A stretch of DNA of 57,846 bases from F23-D06 sp045116675. GTDB taxonomy: Bacteria > Bacteroidota > Bacteroidia > Bacteroidales > WCHB1-69. The DNA is taken from the NCBI GenBank assembly GCA_045116675.1, contig JBGUMF010000037.1:1-57846 (forward strand), given 5' to 3'. A program made the position numbers and the translations under genes. The number at the start of each line of letters is the position of its first letter. The stretch's first letter is position 1. Shown here piece after piece: positions 1-9,062 of the stretch. The notes beneath the pieces are model-generated. The model was not told where the DNA came from, made no database searches, and saw only the letters and a program-made list of their open reading frames with translations.

Positions 1-18
1 GTTGCGATGTGTTCGACA

Positions 19-3000
19 TTAGCGTTTGATGATTTTAGTGTTCACCATTCCACCATCTTTCAGACAGATTTTCAGAAGATAGATACCCGAAGCGAGCTGA
101 TGCACATCCACCTGATGTGTATCGCCGTCGCCGATCTGGGTTCCCAGCAAGCGGCCGTCCATGCCATAAAGCATAATGTGTTCTATCGGGGCTTCGGCGG
201 TAACAGTCACACGATCGGCGGCGGGATTGGGGAACACATGCACCTGAGCGGCCTCATGGGCTTCCACACCCACGCCGTCCGGCAGATCCTCCGTAACCTT
301 AGTGCCGGCTCCGGGAAGGGTCACATTGTCAATCCAAGCGCAATCGCTACCGCTCGCTGAACTGAAATCTTTCTCATATACAAACTTATAGGTATGGGTA
401 CCTGCAGATACCGGGAATGAGGACAAGCCCCATGACACCGTACCGGATTTTTTTTCCTTTTCTTCCCCATCAATAAAGAAATAGAAGAAATCATAATTGC
501 TTTCTGAAGAGACCTTCCGATAATAGGAAACCACGCCATCGGAGTATGCATTCAATGTGATTTGCATCTCTGAGCTCTGTTGATTCCCCAGATTCTGTTT
601 GGAACGGGCACAATAGGCTCCCGCATACGGCAGTGAGGTGGTGATAATCCATCTGTTAGTACCTGTATTCTGCCAGTCGAAAGCCGAGAAGTCGCCCGTC
701 TCGAACGTCTCCATTGAGGAACCCACCAGCATATAAAGCGTATCCACTTTATCCTGGCCTGCAACCAGTTTATGTAAATAGAGGGGGATCAGCGAGCCTG
801 ACGGCACATCATTGCCCACCTGCACCTGAAATGCGTTGGTGCTGGACTGACCGGGTTGCAACTGCGTGATCGAATAGGCGGGGGTGTTGACAACAGCACC
901 GCTGAATCTGGACGTCAGTTTCACCACAGCATTGGGAAGGACCGCATGACCGTTATTCAAGCATACCACCGTTACCGTTGTCAAATCGCCGGGATTGATG
1001 GTAGTGTATCCGTTCTGGTTCCGGATGGTCACATTGGCCTGCTGGAATAACGGGCCCGCCACGATGAAGGAAACGTTGCGTTCATTCTGTCCGCCGTTCC
1101 AACTGACCGTCAGATGGAAATCAATTCTGTCACCATCTTCCATCGTCTCGGGAATACTGACCGTAAACGCGTTGCTAATATTAGAGGATGCATTGGGAGT
1201 CAACGGATTGCAGGTACAGGTGGCATTGGTCACGGTGACACCTGCGGTAAGCGAACTCAAAGTCGCCGTAATGTTCGAGGCTGCCGCCACACCCACGTTC
1301 TCCAGTATAAGGTCCAGATTTACGGAAGTTCCCACCACGGGTGTCTCGCTACCGCTTGTTGACAGCTGGTTAGCCATCACATACGGACCATCGGCCACGA
1401 TAACATTGATATTCTTAAAATATTGGATATAATTCTGCGCACCCACGGCCAGCTCATATGTGCCGACCTGCAGCGGGTCGAAGGACAAAGTGATGTCGCC
1501 ATTCGCATCAGCGAAGCCTGCCGCCACCACATTGTTCTGATACGTGAGGGCCACATAGGCGTATGCCGGGGCCTGTACCACCAGCGAGGTGGCACCCACC
1601 ATCAGAATATCCTGACAAGAGACAACCATTTGGGAGGGAATACCCAGATAAGGACGGATGGAAGCATCGCCAAACACATGGTAAATCTCCCAATAATAGC
1701 GCTTTTCGCTTGATGTGGAGGACTCCACAGCAGCGTTGCCAGCCATGACAATGCCGCCCAGTGTGGTCACCCATTTGTCGTGGCTCTCACTATGCGTATG
1801 GAACACCCGGTCGTACGCACCCAGGTTGGATGCGTTATAGGACACATTGGCCGTGATATTGCTGCGCAGACCTACCGCCCAATAGAAATCCTCGTTCCAA
1901 AGGCTGTTGTTGGAAGCTCCAATGTAGGCCATAGCCCCTTTGTTGGCCGCTCTCAAAAGCGCCTCCCCGAAGCAGGTAGATTCATTAAACTTGCCGCTGA
2001 CACAACAGTTGCCGATCATCACACCGTATTTGCCCTCGTTGGTCATGGCAGACACATGCGAATTGTCAAATTCCGGCTGATACCAACCGTCTTCCGACCC
2101 ATGCGCCGTGTAGTTCGCCCAACCTACGCCAGCCCCGATTTCGCTGCGAATGGTGGCCGCCTGATTGGTGCAGGGGTACAAATGCGTATATATCGTCGTA
2201 TAGTTATGCGTGGATGAATTCGAGCTGATATAATTATTGGCAATGTAATTGATCTGGCCGTTGGCATGAGTAGGGGACCAGTTATTGTCCGTACCCGCAA
2301 TCAACACAGCTTTGCCCAGATACGAGGGGTCGGGCATGGAATATTGTTCGTACATGAGGTTCTTTTCAATCTGCGGAATCAGCTGGCTGACGTTTTGCGC
2401 AGAAAACCGGCTGTAGTAGCAGTCCGGAATATAGTCGCCAGAGGTCCAGGTGGCGTAGTACAGGTCGGTGACATGGTTCTCGCCGCTGACCTGAGTGCTG
2501 AACGCCGGCACCTGCGCCACATCACCCACGAGCAGGATGAACGAAGGAGCAGGATTCTCGGGTGTGGCGTTGTTATAATGCGTCATGATGTAGTTCTTGA
2601 TGGAGGTAGTGGTGGTGCCCACATTCGCATCGCCGGTGTAGGCAATCACGACATCATAGCCGATACGTTTCTTCCAGTTGGCATACGCAAGCAGGTTGTC
2701 GTTATTGGCAAACATGGAATTTGCGATGATGAGATATTTGATGCGCGTCTGGGTGAACTCGTCACGGGTGCGGGGCATGGGATTCATCACTGTCTGCTCG
2801 GCCACGTTGAACAGAGGGCTGCCATAGCGGGCTTTCATCTCCATGGTGGCCGGAATGTTGGCGTTGAGGTAAGACACCTCCACCTCCACCCGCCGGTAAA
2901 TGCGGAATTTGCCGGTCACCGGATTGTATGACACCGGGGAGAAAGCAATATTGGCCAGATTCACGTCACGCATGATGCCGCTTTTCTCCACGCGAACCAA

Positions 3001-3432
3001 AGGTTGGGTGTACATCTCGTTCCGCGCATAAAGGTCTGCATTCTTCACGAAGGGCTTCTCACCACGATAGGATTTGGGATAAGACGGTTGCACAGGAATG
3101 ATGGCGTGGTTCACACCCAGCTCCGAGGCGTCCATTTCCACATAGTCGCTGGAGACCACACTGACCAAGACGGAATCGCACAGGGGAATCTCCAGCAGTC
3201 TGGAGAATACGGGCAGCTGCGGAGCACCCACTTCCTGCGAGTAGATATAGTCATCCACGATAAGGCGAGTGTAAAAATCCAATCCAACTTTAACATCTTC
3301 TGTTTGAATCGTTGGCGTTTCAAAGGACACCCTCACATGTTGGTACGAGTTCTCAATCACTTGATAGGACTGGGCGTTGACTCCAATCAAGGCCAGCATC
3401 AGGCACAAAAAAAGGCCATGTACTTTCTTCAT
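19..3432 (-). CDS. Gingipain-type C25 cysteine peptidase, T9SS cargo
   Basis: Secreted cysteine endopeptidase of family C25, 1137 aa from the chosen start. Order: Sec signal (about 1-21, ending GVNAQ), gingipain-type propeptide to about 225, catalytic domain about 230-590, Ig/CARDB-like repeats about 690-880, a cleaved-adhesin-like jelly roll about 905-1060, and a T9SS type A sorting domain in the last 75 residues (HVFPNPAADRVTV, ending KIIKR). The catalytic pair is visible: His444 in YTAHGSEDGW and Cys476 or Cys477 in IGNCCVSGKF, about 33 residues apart as in RgpB. An upstream in-frame ATG at 3510 is rejected because a -7 box lies inside that extension and it overlaps the next gene. The family is established by motifs; whether it prefers Arg or Lys cannot be read here. 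It should be exported by the T9SS to which the PorE-like protein at 50696 belongs. Confidence 0.93.
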   Translation of the reverse strand: MKKVHGLFLCLMLALIGVNAQSYQVIENSYQHVRVSFETPTIQTEDVKVGLDFYTRLIVDDYIYSQEVGAPQLPVFSRLLEIPLCDSVLVSVVSSDYVEMDASELGVNHAIIPVQPSYPKSYRGEKPFVKNADLYARNEMYTQPLVRVEKSGIMRDVNLANIAFSPVSYNPVTGKFRIYRRVEVEVSYLNANIPATMEMKARYGSPLFNVAEQTVMNPMPRTRDEFTQTRIKYLIIANSMFANNDNLLAYANWKKRIGYDVVIAYTGDANVGTTTTSIKNYIMTHYNNATPENPAPSFILLVGDVAQVPAFSTQVSGENHVTDLYYATWTSGDYIPDCYYSRFSAQNVSQLIPQIEKNLMYEQYSMPDPSYLGKAVLIAGTDNNWSPTHANGQINYIANNYISSNSSTHNYTTIYTHLYPCTNQAATIRSEIGAGVGWANYTAHGSEDGWYQPEFDNSHVSAMTNEGKYGVMIGNCCVSGKFNESTCFGEALLRAANKGAMAYIGASNNSLWNEDFYWAVGLRSNITANVSYNASNLGAYDRVFHTHSESHDKWVTTLGGIVMAGNAAVESSTSSEKRYYWEIYHVFGDASIRPYLGIPSQMVVSCQDILMVGATSLVVQAPAYAYVALTYQNNVVAAGFADANGDITLSFDPLQVGTYELAVGAQNYIQYFKNINVIVADGPYVMANQLSTSGSETPVVGTSVNLDLILENVGVAAASNITATLSSLTAGVTVTNATCTCNPLTPNASSNISNAFTVSIPETMEDGDRIDFHLTVSWNGGQNERNVSFIVAGPLFQQANVTIRNQNGYTTINPGDLTTVTVVCLNNGHAVLPNAVVKLTSRFSGAVVNTPAYSITQLQPGQSSTNAFQVQVGNDVPSGSLIPLYLHKLVAGQDKVDTLYMLVGSSMETFETGDFSAFDWQNTGTNRWIITTSLPYAGAYCARSKQNLGNQQSSEMQITLNAYSDGVVSYYRKVSSESNYDFFYFFIDGEEKEKKSGTVSWGLSSFPVSAGTHTYKFVYEKDFSSASGSDCAWIDNVTLPGAGTKVTEDLPDGVGVEAHEAAQVHVFPNPAADRVTVTAEAPIEHIMLYGMDGRLLGTQIGDGDTHQVDVHQLASGIYLLKICLKDGGMVNTKIIKR

Positions 3433-3475
3433 TTTCAGTATTTTTTTTGGTAAATGATATTTTTTTTTGAGGCGG

Positions 3476-3483
3476 CAAAGATA
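3476..3483 (-). promoter_or_regulatory. -7 promoter box of the C25 peptidase
   Basis: TATCTTTG on the minus strand, about 43 nt before the start codon at 3432. It matches the Bacteroidetes TAnnTTTG element. I see no clear -33 TTG at the expected spacing. Confidence 0.6.
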
Positions 3484-3500
3484 ACGAAAAAAACTACACT

Positions 3501-4367
3501 TTACGTGCATTTTTGATGATTAGAAGTTGTGAAATTTTCCACCAATTTCGGCATCGGCGCATCCACAATTTCCCCAACACGACAGCACTGTCGCGCCGCT
3601 GCCTCGCGCACCACTTTCTGGAAATGGAAGGCCACCGAGCCGGCAAAATGCCATGTCAGTGTTTCCGCATCGGGATAATGGATTTTCTGCGAGGCGAAAA
3701 AGTCCTCGAAAGCCTGCAGAACCAAGCCGTGAACGAACTTATATCTAAGGTGTTGGCGTAAAAACGGTGCAAAGGAGGCCATGAAGGCATTCGGGGCCGG
3801 CTGCCGGTAAATGCGGTCGATGACACTTTGCCGCGTCAGGCCATGTTCCGTCTGCAACCGGTCTGCCAACGCGGCAGGCAGGCTTCCGTTGAGATAAGCG
3901 GTCAGCAGGCGCTTGCCCATGTTCGTGCCGCTGCCCTCATCGCCGAGCATGTAGCCCAGCGAGGGCGCAATTTTCGCAATATCCTTCCCGTCGTACAGGC
4001 AGGAGGCTGCTCCCGTGCCCAAGATACCCGCAATGCAGGGCCCGCCGTCGCTGAGCGCGTGACATACCGCCATCAGGTCGGAGAAGACGCGCACCTCCGC
4101 CAGCGGGAAAAAAGCCGCAATCAGCTCCGTCATGCGCTGCCGGTTGGCCGGGGAGGCGCAACCTGCCCCGTAATAGCGCACCAGGTCCGTGTGCGCCGAT
4201 TCGGGGTACTGCCGTACAAACTGGGCAAACACACGCAGTATGTCGCTCTGCTCCGTATAGTTAGGGTTAATGCCGTCGCAGGTGAGTGTCCCCGGCTTCC
4301 GGCCCTTGCCGTATAGCAGGGTAAACGCCGTCTTGGTGGCTCCCGCATCAATCAGAATTTCCATCAT
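3501..4367 (-). CDS. BadF/BadG-family sugar kinase (N-acetylglucosamine kinase-like)
   Basis: A 288-aa ASKHA-fold ATPase of the BadF/BadG/BcrA/BcrD family, whose single-domain members of this size are mostly N-acetylglucosamine kinases. The N-terminal phosphate-1 loop is DAGATKTAF. A second glycine-rich loop, GILGTGAASCLY, and the conserved LGYMLGDEGSGTNMGK segment follow. The start is one of two adjacent ATGs (4367 or 4364), just after a TATCTTTG box at 4390-4397. It is transcribed toward the C25 peptidase, whose promoter lies just before this gene's stop, so the two are probably separate units. Recycling of peptidoglycan amino sugars is a plausible role. The substrate is inferred from the family, not visible. 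Confidence 0.82.
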   Translation of the reverse strand: MMEILIDAGATKTAFTLLYGKGRKPGTLTCDGINPNYTEQSDILRVFAQFVRQYPESAHTDLVRYYGAGCASPANRQRMTELIAAFFPLAEVRVFSDLMAVCHALSDGGPCIAGILGTGAASCLYDGKDIAKIAPSLGYMLGDEGSGTNMGKRLLTAYLNGSLPAALADRLQTEHGLTRQSVIDRIYRQPAPNAFMASFAPFLRQHLRYKFVHGLVLQAFEDFFASQKIHYPDAETLTWHFAGSVAFHFQKVVREAAARQCCRVGEIVDAPMPKLVENFTTSNHQKCT

Positions 4368-4389
4368 AAGTCCTGTAGTTTACAGGCAG

Positions 4390-4417
4390 CAAAGATACAG
4401 AAAAAAGATTATTTTTG
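4390..4417. promoter_or_regulatory. Divergent back-to-back promoter pair
   Basis: A minus-strand TATCTTTG at 4390-4397 serves the BadF-type kinase, and a plus-strand TATTTTTG at 4410-4417 serves the endonuclease. Only 12 bp separate the two boxes, so two polymerases could hardly bind at once. Confidence 0.65.
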
Positions 4418-4464
4418 CATGGTTCAATTATATAATGCAACCGATTCAAAAACAATTTCTTACA

Positions 4465-5280
4465 ATGAAGAAAAACAGATATTTCCTCATCATAGCCGCC
4501 GTTATCGTGATGGGCATCCTCACGCTGTTTGTCAGCCGTCATTTCCAAGGCAGGGCCGGGAATCTGGCTGGCCAAAGGCTCCCCGAAGACCCGGACATGC
4601 TGGAGATTCCGGTGTTCACCGCCAGCAGGACGGGGCAGACCATCGAGCACTGCGGCTACACGGTCAGCTACAACGAAAAATGGCGCATCCCCAACTGGGT
4701 GGCTTACGAGCTCACGCGCGAGGAGGCCTCTGGCACGCTGCCGCGGGGGCAGTTCTTCGTGCCCGACCCTGACGTGAAAGGAGCCACCGCGCAATATTAC
4801 GACTACAAGGAGTCGGGCTACGACCACGGCCACATGGCCCCTGCCGGCGACATGAAATGGGACCCGCAGGCCATGGAAGAGTGCTTCTACCTCTCCAACA
4901 TCTGCCCGCAGGACCACGACCTCAACAGCGGCGACTGGCGCATCCTTGAGGAGCGCATCCGCGGGTGGGCAAAACAGTACCAAAGCATCTATATTGTGTG
5001 CGGCCCCATCATGTCCGACCACCCGCAAACCATCGGGCGGCATCAGGTGGCCGTGCCGGACGGTTTTTTCAAGGTCATTCTATGCAAGATCCGTGGGGAG
5101 TGGAACGCCGTCGGCTTCTACTTCGAGAACAAACCGGGGCACAAGCCGCTGCGCGAATACTGCAAGAGCATCGACGAGATGGAAAAGCTTACCGGCATGG
5201 ACTTCTTCGCTCCGCTGGACGACAGCATCGAAAACCGAGTCGAGGCCGCCTACGACACGCAAGCTTGGGGGATAAGATAA
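4465..5280 (+). CDS. DNA/RNA non-specific endonuclease, membrane anchored
   Basis: A 271-aa NucA/NUC1-type beta-beta-alpha metal nuclease. A single hydrophobic segment at residues 6-22 acts as an uncleaved signal anchor or signal peptide, so the domain faces the periplasm or outside. The catalytic motif reads DHGHMAPAGDMK, with the general base at His123; the family more often has DRGH. The metal-binding helix follows with SNICPQ and an Asn in DLNSGDWRILEERIR. The start chosen is the ATG at 4465 before MKKNRYFLII. An ATG at 4435 in the same frame is possible, since the -7 box ends at 4417. The gene converges on the neighbour at 5326. Nucleotide scavenging or cleavage of incoming DNA is the usual role of exported members. 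Confidence 0.88.
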   Translation: MKKNRYFLIIAAVIVMGILTLFVSRHFQGRAGNLAGQRLPEDPDMLEIPVFTASRTGQTIEHCGYTVSYNEKWRIPNWVAYELTREEASGTLPRGQFFVPDPDVKGATAQYYDYKESGYDHGHMAPAGDMKWDPQAMEECFYLSNICPQDHDLNSGDWRILEERIRGWAKQYQSIYIVCGPIMSDHPQTIGRHQVAVPDGFFKVILCKIRGEWNAVGFYFENKPGHKPLREYCKSIDEMEKLTGMDFFAPLDDSIENRVEAAYDTQAWGIR

Positions 5281-5325
5281 TTCCGAGCCTTTTCAAAAGA
5301 CATCCTTTCTACCCCCTCCTATCTT

Positions 5326-5967
5326 TTAGAACGTCAGCAGGGTGTCGCCCTCTGTGGAGTCGAGGGTGAAGATATTGTCGGGTGTGGCGCGCACCACCAT
5401 CAGGCCTTTTTCGTGCGCATAGGTGTCACTCTCCTTCTCGTACTTGATAGCCGCTATGGCCAGATATACGGTCTTGTCGGCGTATTCCGGAAACAGATCC
5501 TTGAACCGGTCCATCTTATTGATAAAATAGTCAATCTTCTCTGGCGTGCAGGTGGTCTTGATCTCCATCGCGATAGCCGTCGTACCGTTCACCATAAACT
5601 GGTCTATCTGCATCTCCAGTTTCTTGTTTTTGTCCTTTTTCTTAATATCGCCAAAATAGCGATTTACTTCGAATCCGGCCTTCTGGAATATGCACACGGC
5701 AGAAGGGTCCAGAAGTCCTTCAGTCAGGTTGCCGATAGTGGAGGTGAACGCCGTAGCCAGTTCTTTGTATTTTCTGTTGGTCTCCTCTATCTGCTTGTCT
5801 GTTTGTTTGAGCTGCAAGTCAGTCTGTTTGAGCTGCAGGTCAGTCTGTTTGATTTGTTCGGAGGTTTCCTTCACCTGTTCCGAAACTGCATAGACAATGT
5901 TCTTGATTTCGGCCCAGGACAATTCTTGTGGGTTTGGGTTGGTTGGTGTCATAAGGTTGGATTTCAA
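5326..5967 (-). CDS. Coiled-coil PD-(D/E)XK nuclease-like protein, paralogue A
   Basis: Unknown function, 213 aa. The N-terminal third is a coiled coil with near-identical heptads (DLQLKQT twice, flanked by looser copies). The C-terminal part has a PD-(D/E)XK-like core: Asp in LEMQIDQFMVNG, then AMEIKTTC supplying the E-x-K pair. A strong relative lies at 57162, which shares VEVKTTC in place of MEIKTTC, then a YF (two in A, after the motif DYFINKMDRFK) stretch, and the AAIKYxxxSD segment. Similar proteins in other Bacteroidetes are annotated only as DUF or hypothetical. The start is ATG 5967; ATG 5952 is also possible. There is a -7 box at 6067-6074. It could be a host-encoded nuclease or a domesticated transposon-type nuclease; I cannot decide. 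Confidence 0.75.
   Translation of the reverse strand: MKSNLMTPTNPNPQELSWAEIKNIVYAVSEQVKETSEQIKQTDLQLKQTDLQLKQTDKQIEETNRKYKELATAFTSTIGNLTEGLLDPSAVCIFQKAGFEVNRYFGDIKKKDKNKKLEMQIDQFMVNGTTAIAMEIKTTCTPEKIDYFINKMDRFKDLFPEYADKTVYLAIAAIKYEKESDTYAHEKGLMVVRATPDNIFTLDSTEGDTLLTF
5809..5850. repeat. 21-bp tandem repeat inside a coding region
   Basis: Two adjacent 21-bp copies, 5809-5829 and 5830-5850, differ at one position. They encode two copies of the heptad DLQLKQT in the coiled coil of the protein at 5326-5967. Units of 21 bp keep both the frame and the heptad register if copy number changes. Confidence 0.85.
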
Positions 5968-6066
5968 CAGTTAACTATTAATAGTTTTGGATCTGCGCAT
6001 TGTGCCTCTTGCAGGCATTGAATAGATGCAACATCCGGTTTCATCATCTCTTTAGTTTTTACGCTG

Positions 6067-6097
6067 CAAAAATAACAATAATTTTAATACAAAACAA
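6067..6097 (-). promoter_or_regulatory. Promoter of PD-(D/E)XK paralogue A
   Basis: Minus strand: -7 box TATTTTTG at 6067-6074, and a TTG at 6095-6097 spaced by 20 bp, which fits the Bacteroidetes TTTG-N19/20-TAnnTTTG consensus. The leader is about 95 nt. Confidence 0.65.
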
Positions 6098-6117
6098 TAT
6101 AATGTGAATTTATTTTG

Positions 6118-6139
6118 TATTTTAACAATTAATTGTTAA
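6118..6139. repeat. Palindrome, first of two identical copies
   Basis: An 18-bp perfect palindrome (TTAACAATT plus its complement, 6122-6139) inside a 22-nt string that recurs exactly at 46128-46149. Both copies sit upstream of the promoter of a minus-strand gene. Confidence 0.7.
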
Positions 6140-6146
6140 TTTAACA

Positions 6147-6244
6147 CCAAGACACAAGTGTTCAACCCGCAAAAGTCTCAAATTCATGCATCCAACAGCC
6201 AACACCTAATTGCCAATGGTCAGCAGTTACCCTCTAACAGGCAA
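6147..6244. repeat. Degenerate tandem tract with 7-bp period
   Basis: About 14 units of 7 bp, most fitting NNNCYAA (for example CATCCAA, CAGCCAA). It starts where the rpsE terminator ends and runs toward paralogue A. It is non-coding and resembles the right half of the tract after rpsT at 20633-20730. Confidence 0.65.
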
Positions 6245-6277
6245 CAAAAAAAGGGAGCACCTCATCGGTACTCCCTT
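6244..6277 (-). terminator. Intrinsic terminator after rpsE
   Basis: On the minus strand, AAGGGAG (6277-6271) pairs with CTCCCTT (6257-6251) across a 13-nt loop, followed by a run of T. It lies 23 nt after the rpsE stop and ends the ribosomal operon here. Confidence 0.85.
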
Positions 6278-6299
6278 CATGTGTATGGATACGGCCATA

Positions 6300-6818
6300 T
6301 TAGCCGTTGAAAACCTTGTCGAGGCTGACGCCGCGCACCGTAGCCACGGTGTAGGCATCGCGCATCTTGGAGAGGGCATCAATCGTGGCTTTCACCACGC
6401 TGTGCGGGTTGGAGGAACCTTTGGACTTAGCCAACACGTTCTTCACGCCAACACTCTCGAGCACGGCACGCATAGCACCGCCGGCGATGACACCGGTACC
6501 AGGGGCAGCGGGTTTCATGAAGACGGTAGCGCCACTGTACTTGCCTTCCTGGGCGTGCGGGATCGTACCCTTCAGGATCGGCACATGGATGAGGTTTTTC
6601 TTGGCATCCTCGGTACCCTTGGCGATAGCCGTGGAGACTTCCCTGGCCTTACCCAGACCGTAGCCCACGACACCGTTCTCGTTGCCCACCACCATGATGG
6701 CGGCAAAGCTGAAAATACGTCCACCCTTGGTGACTTTCGTTACTCTGTTCACCGCAACCATCTTCTCCGTGAGCTTGAGGTCGGCGGGTTTCACTTTTTG
6801 AATATTCTCGTTAGCCAT
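6300..6818 (-). CDS. rpsE: 30S ribosomal protein S5
   Basis: Decoding-accuracy protein of the small subunit, 172 aa. The N-terminal double-stranded-RNA-binding-like half carries VGYGLGKAREV, and the C-terminal half SVGVKNVLAKSKGS is typical. It is the last gene of the unit: a strong terminator follows at once. In most bacteria rpmD, rplO and secY come next, and none of these is present here. A 11-nt gap separates it from rplR. Confidence 0.98.
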   Translation of the reverse strand: MANENIQKVKPADLKLTEKMVAVNRVTKVTKGGRIFSFAAIMVVGNENGVVGYGLGKAREVSTAIAKGTEDAKKNLIHVPILKGTIPHAQEGKYSGATVFMKPAAPGTGVIAGGAMRAVLESVGVKNVLAKSKGSSNPHSVVKATIDALSKMRDAYTVATVRGVSLDKVFNG

Positions 6819-6829
6819 AATTCTGCTGT

Positions 6830-7189
6830 TTAAAATTTAAGACCACCTTCTCTAGCGGCATCTGCTAAAGATTTTACTCTACCATGATACAAATATCCGT
6901 TACGGTCGAATACAACCTCGTTGATGCCGGCATTGAGTGCGCGCTGGGCGATCTCCTTGCCCACGAGAGCTGATTTCTCACATTTGGTGACTTTCTGATC
7001 CGCGATACCCGGTAATTTGGAAGAGGCCGAAACCAGCGTGACACCGGCAACATCGTCAATCAATTGGACATAGATGTCGCGATTGCTTCTGAACACGGAC
7101 AGTCTGGGACGGGTAGGCGTACCGCTGACGATCTTGCGTATGCGGTTTTTAATCCTATTTCTTCTATATGCTTTTCTATTGTTAGCCAT
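6830..7189 (-). CDS. rplR: 50S ribosomal protein L18
   Basis: A 5S rRNA-binding protein, 119 aa. The basic N-terminus (KAYRRNRIKNRIRK) and RPRLSVFRSNRDIYVQLIDD are diagnostic, as is the closing FDRNGYLYHGRVKSLADAAR. It sits between rplF and rpsE in the standard spc order and is of normal length. The start at 7189 lies 18 nt after the rplF stop. Confidence 0.97.
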   Translation of the reverse strand: MANNRKAYRRNRIKNRIRKIVSGTPTRPRLSVFRSNRDIYVQLIDDVAGVTLVSASSKLPGIADQKVTKCEKSALVGKEIAQRALNAGINEVVFDRNGYLYHGRVKSLADAAREGGLKF

Positions 7190-7207
7190 AATAATAAATT
7201 TACAAGA

Positions 7208-7768
7208 TTATTTTTCTGCTGATTTACCGGCTTTCTTACGAACAATCTCGCCTTCGAAGCGGATACCTTTACCTTTGTACGGTTCAGGTTTTCTGTAAGA
7301 GCGGATCTTGTTGGCGACTTGGCCGAGGAGCTGTTTGTCGATGCCTTTGAGGATCACGATAGGGCTCTTACCTTTCTCGTTGATGGTCTCGACACTGATT
7401 TCCTCGGGGAAGTCGAAAAGAATGTTGTGGGAGTAACCCAGGCCCATATCGAGCTGGTGGGCACCCTTGGCTTCCGCCTTGTAGCCGACGCCGATGACTT
7501 CCATCTTGATCTGGAAACCTTGCGACACGCCCGTGACCATGTTGTTGATCAGAGCTCTGTAGAGGCCGTGCATGGCCTTGTCGCGCTTGCTGTCGGTGGG
7601 ACGGGTGAGATGGAGGTTGCCGTCTTCGATGTTGAGTTCGATGCGGGGATCCACATACTGCTTGAGTTCGCCCTTAGGTCCCTTGACGGTGACCACGTTG
7701 GACTTCTCATCTCTCTTGATTTCTACGCCGGAAGGGATGGCGATCTGTAATTTTCCTATTCTTGACAT
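7208..7768 (-). CDS. rplF: 50S ribosomal protein L6
   Basis: Large-subunit protein near the GTPase-associated centre, 186 aa, two alpha/beta repeats. MSRIGKLQIAIPSGVEI opens it, and the rRNA-binding signature PEPYKGKGIRFEGE lies near the end. The gap to rpsH is 14 nt, consistent with one transcript. Confidence 0.98.
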   Translation of the reverse strand: MSRIGKLQIAIPSGVEIKRDEKSNVVTVKGPKGELKQYVDPRIELNIEDGNLHLTRPTDSKRDKAMHGLYRALINNMVTGVSQGFQIKMEVIGVGYKAEAKGAHQLDMGLGYSHNILFDFPEEISVETINEKGKSPIVILKGIDKQLLGQVANKIRSYRKPEPYKGKGIRFEGEIVRKKAGKSAEK

Positions 7769-7782
7769 GGCAGTTCCTCCTA

Positions 7783-8181
7783 TTAACTAATGTAACAAAT
7801 AACTTCGCCGCCGACATTCTGGGCTTTGGCTTCCTTGTCGGTCATCATGCCGTGGGAGGTGGAGACAATGGCAATGCCGAGGCCGTTGAGCACGGAGGGC
7901 ATCTCATCCACACCGACATACTTACGCAAACCGGGACGGCTGACGCGCTGCAGGGTCGTGATGGCGGACTGTTTGGTCGAAGGATGATACTTCAAGGCGA
8001 TCTTGATCATCTTGGGATGAACATCATCGACGAACTTGTAATTGAGAATATAACCTTTTTCAAAGAGTATCTTGGTGATAGCTCTTTTCTCGTTGGAGGC
8101 GGGGATCTCCACCACCTTGTGATTCGCGCGGATAGCGTTTCTCAAACGAGTCAAATAATCTGATATTGGATCGGTATTCAT
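7783..8181 (-). CDS. rpsH: 30S ribosomal protein S8
   Basis: Central-domain 16S rRNA-binding protein, 132 aa, of usual length. DPISDYLTRLRNAI starts it, and the C-terminal signature is GIAIVSTSHGMMTDKEA. In many bacteria S8 represses translation of the spc operon; I see no clear operator structure here to support that. Confidence 0.98.
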   Translation of the reverse strand: MNTDPISDYLTRLRNAIRANHKVVEIPASNEKRAITKILFEKGYILNYKFVDDVHPKMIKIALKYHPSTKQSAITTLQRVSRPGLRKYVGVDEMPSVLNGLGIAIVSTSHGMMTDKEAKAQNVGGEVICYIS

Positions 8182-8205
8182 ACTGTAATCTTCTTAATTA
8201 AAATG

Positions 8206-8505
8206 TTACCAACTTGCTTTCTTTACGCCGGGGATCAGACCCTTCATGGCCATCTCGCGGAAATTGATACGGGAGAGGCCGAACTGACGGATGTAGCCTT
8301 TCGGACGGCCGGTCAGCTGACAGCGGTTGTGCATCCGGATGGGATTGGAGTTGGGGGGTAATTTCTGGAGGGCGATATCGGCGGCCTTCTTGGCGTCATA
8401 GTCATCACCTTTCATGATTTTCTTCAACTCAGCACGTTTTGCACTATATTTAGCAACTAACTTTGCTCTTTTTATTTCTTTCGCTTTTAAAGATTCTTTT
8501 GCCAT
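8206..8505 (-). CDS. rpsN: 30S ribosomal protein S14, zinc-free form
   Basis: Small-subunit head protein, 99 aa. This is the longer form without the four zinc-binding cysteines (only one Cys, in NRCQLTGRPKGY). The signature GRPKGYIRQFGLSRINFREMA is intact. It is the second gene after rplE with only a 2-nt gap, as expected in the spc order. Confidence 0.97.
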   Translation of the reverse strand: MAKESLKAKEIKRAKLVAKYSAKRAELKKIMKGDDYDAKKAADIALQKLPPNSNPIRMHNRCQLTGRPKGYIRQFGLSRINFREMAMKGLIPGVKKASW

Positions 8506-8507
8506 AA

Positions 8508-9062
8508 CTACTTCTGATTTTTAAAGGGTAAGCCAAATTCTTTCAATAATGCAAGACATTCTTTGTCATTCTGAGCTGTGGTCACGAACGTGATATCCAT
8601 ACCGTTGATTTTAGCCACTTTGTCGATATCGATTTCCGGGAAGATGATCTGTTCGGGAATACCGAGCGTGTAGTTTCCTCTGCCGTCGAAGCCCTTGTCG
8701 CTGATGCCTCTGAAGTCGCGGATACGCGGGATGGAGACGGACACCAAACGGTCGAGGAATTCGTACATGCGGTTGCCGTGCAGGGTCACGCGGACGCCGA
8801 TGGGCATACCTTTTCTCAACTTGAAGTTGGAGATATCCTTCTTGGACTTGGTTGCGACAGCCTTCTGGCCGGCAATCATCGTCATTTCCTGAACGCCGAT
8901 GTCAATGAGCTTCTTGTCGGCGATGCCGAATTTGCCGAGGCCCTGGTTCAGGCATATCTTCGTGATTCTGGGAACACGCATCACGGATTTGAATCCGAAC
9001 TGTTCCTTGAGGGCGGGAAGCACCTCTTTCTGGTATTTTTCTTTATATCTCGGTGTGTACAT
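8508..9062 (-). CDS. rplE: 50S ribosomal protein L5
   Basis: 5S rRNA-binding protein of the central protuberance, 184 aa. The family motif LNQGLGKFG is followed by KLRKGMPIGVRVTLHG and the closing MDITFVTTAQNDKECLALL. Its ATG overlaps the rplX stop by one base (TAATG arrangement), suggesting translational coupling. Confidence 0.98.
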   Translation of the reverse strand: MYTPRYKEKYQKEVLPALKEQFGFKSVMRVPRITKICLNQGLGKFGIADKKLIDIGVQEMTMIAGQKAVATKSKKDISNFKLRKGMPIGVRVTLHGNRMYEFLDRLVSVSIPRIRDFRGISDKGFDGRGNYTLGIPEQIIFPEIDIDKVAKINGMDITFVTTAQNDKECLALLKEFGLPFKNQK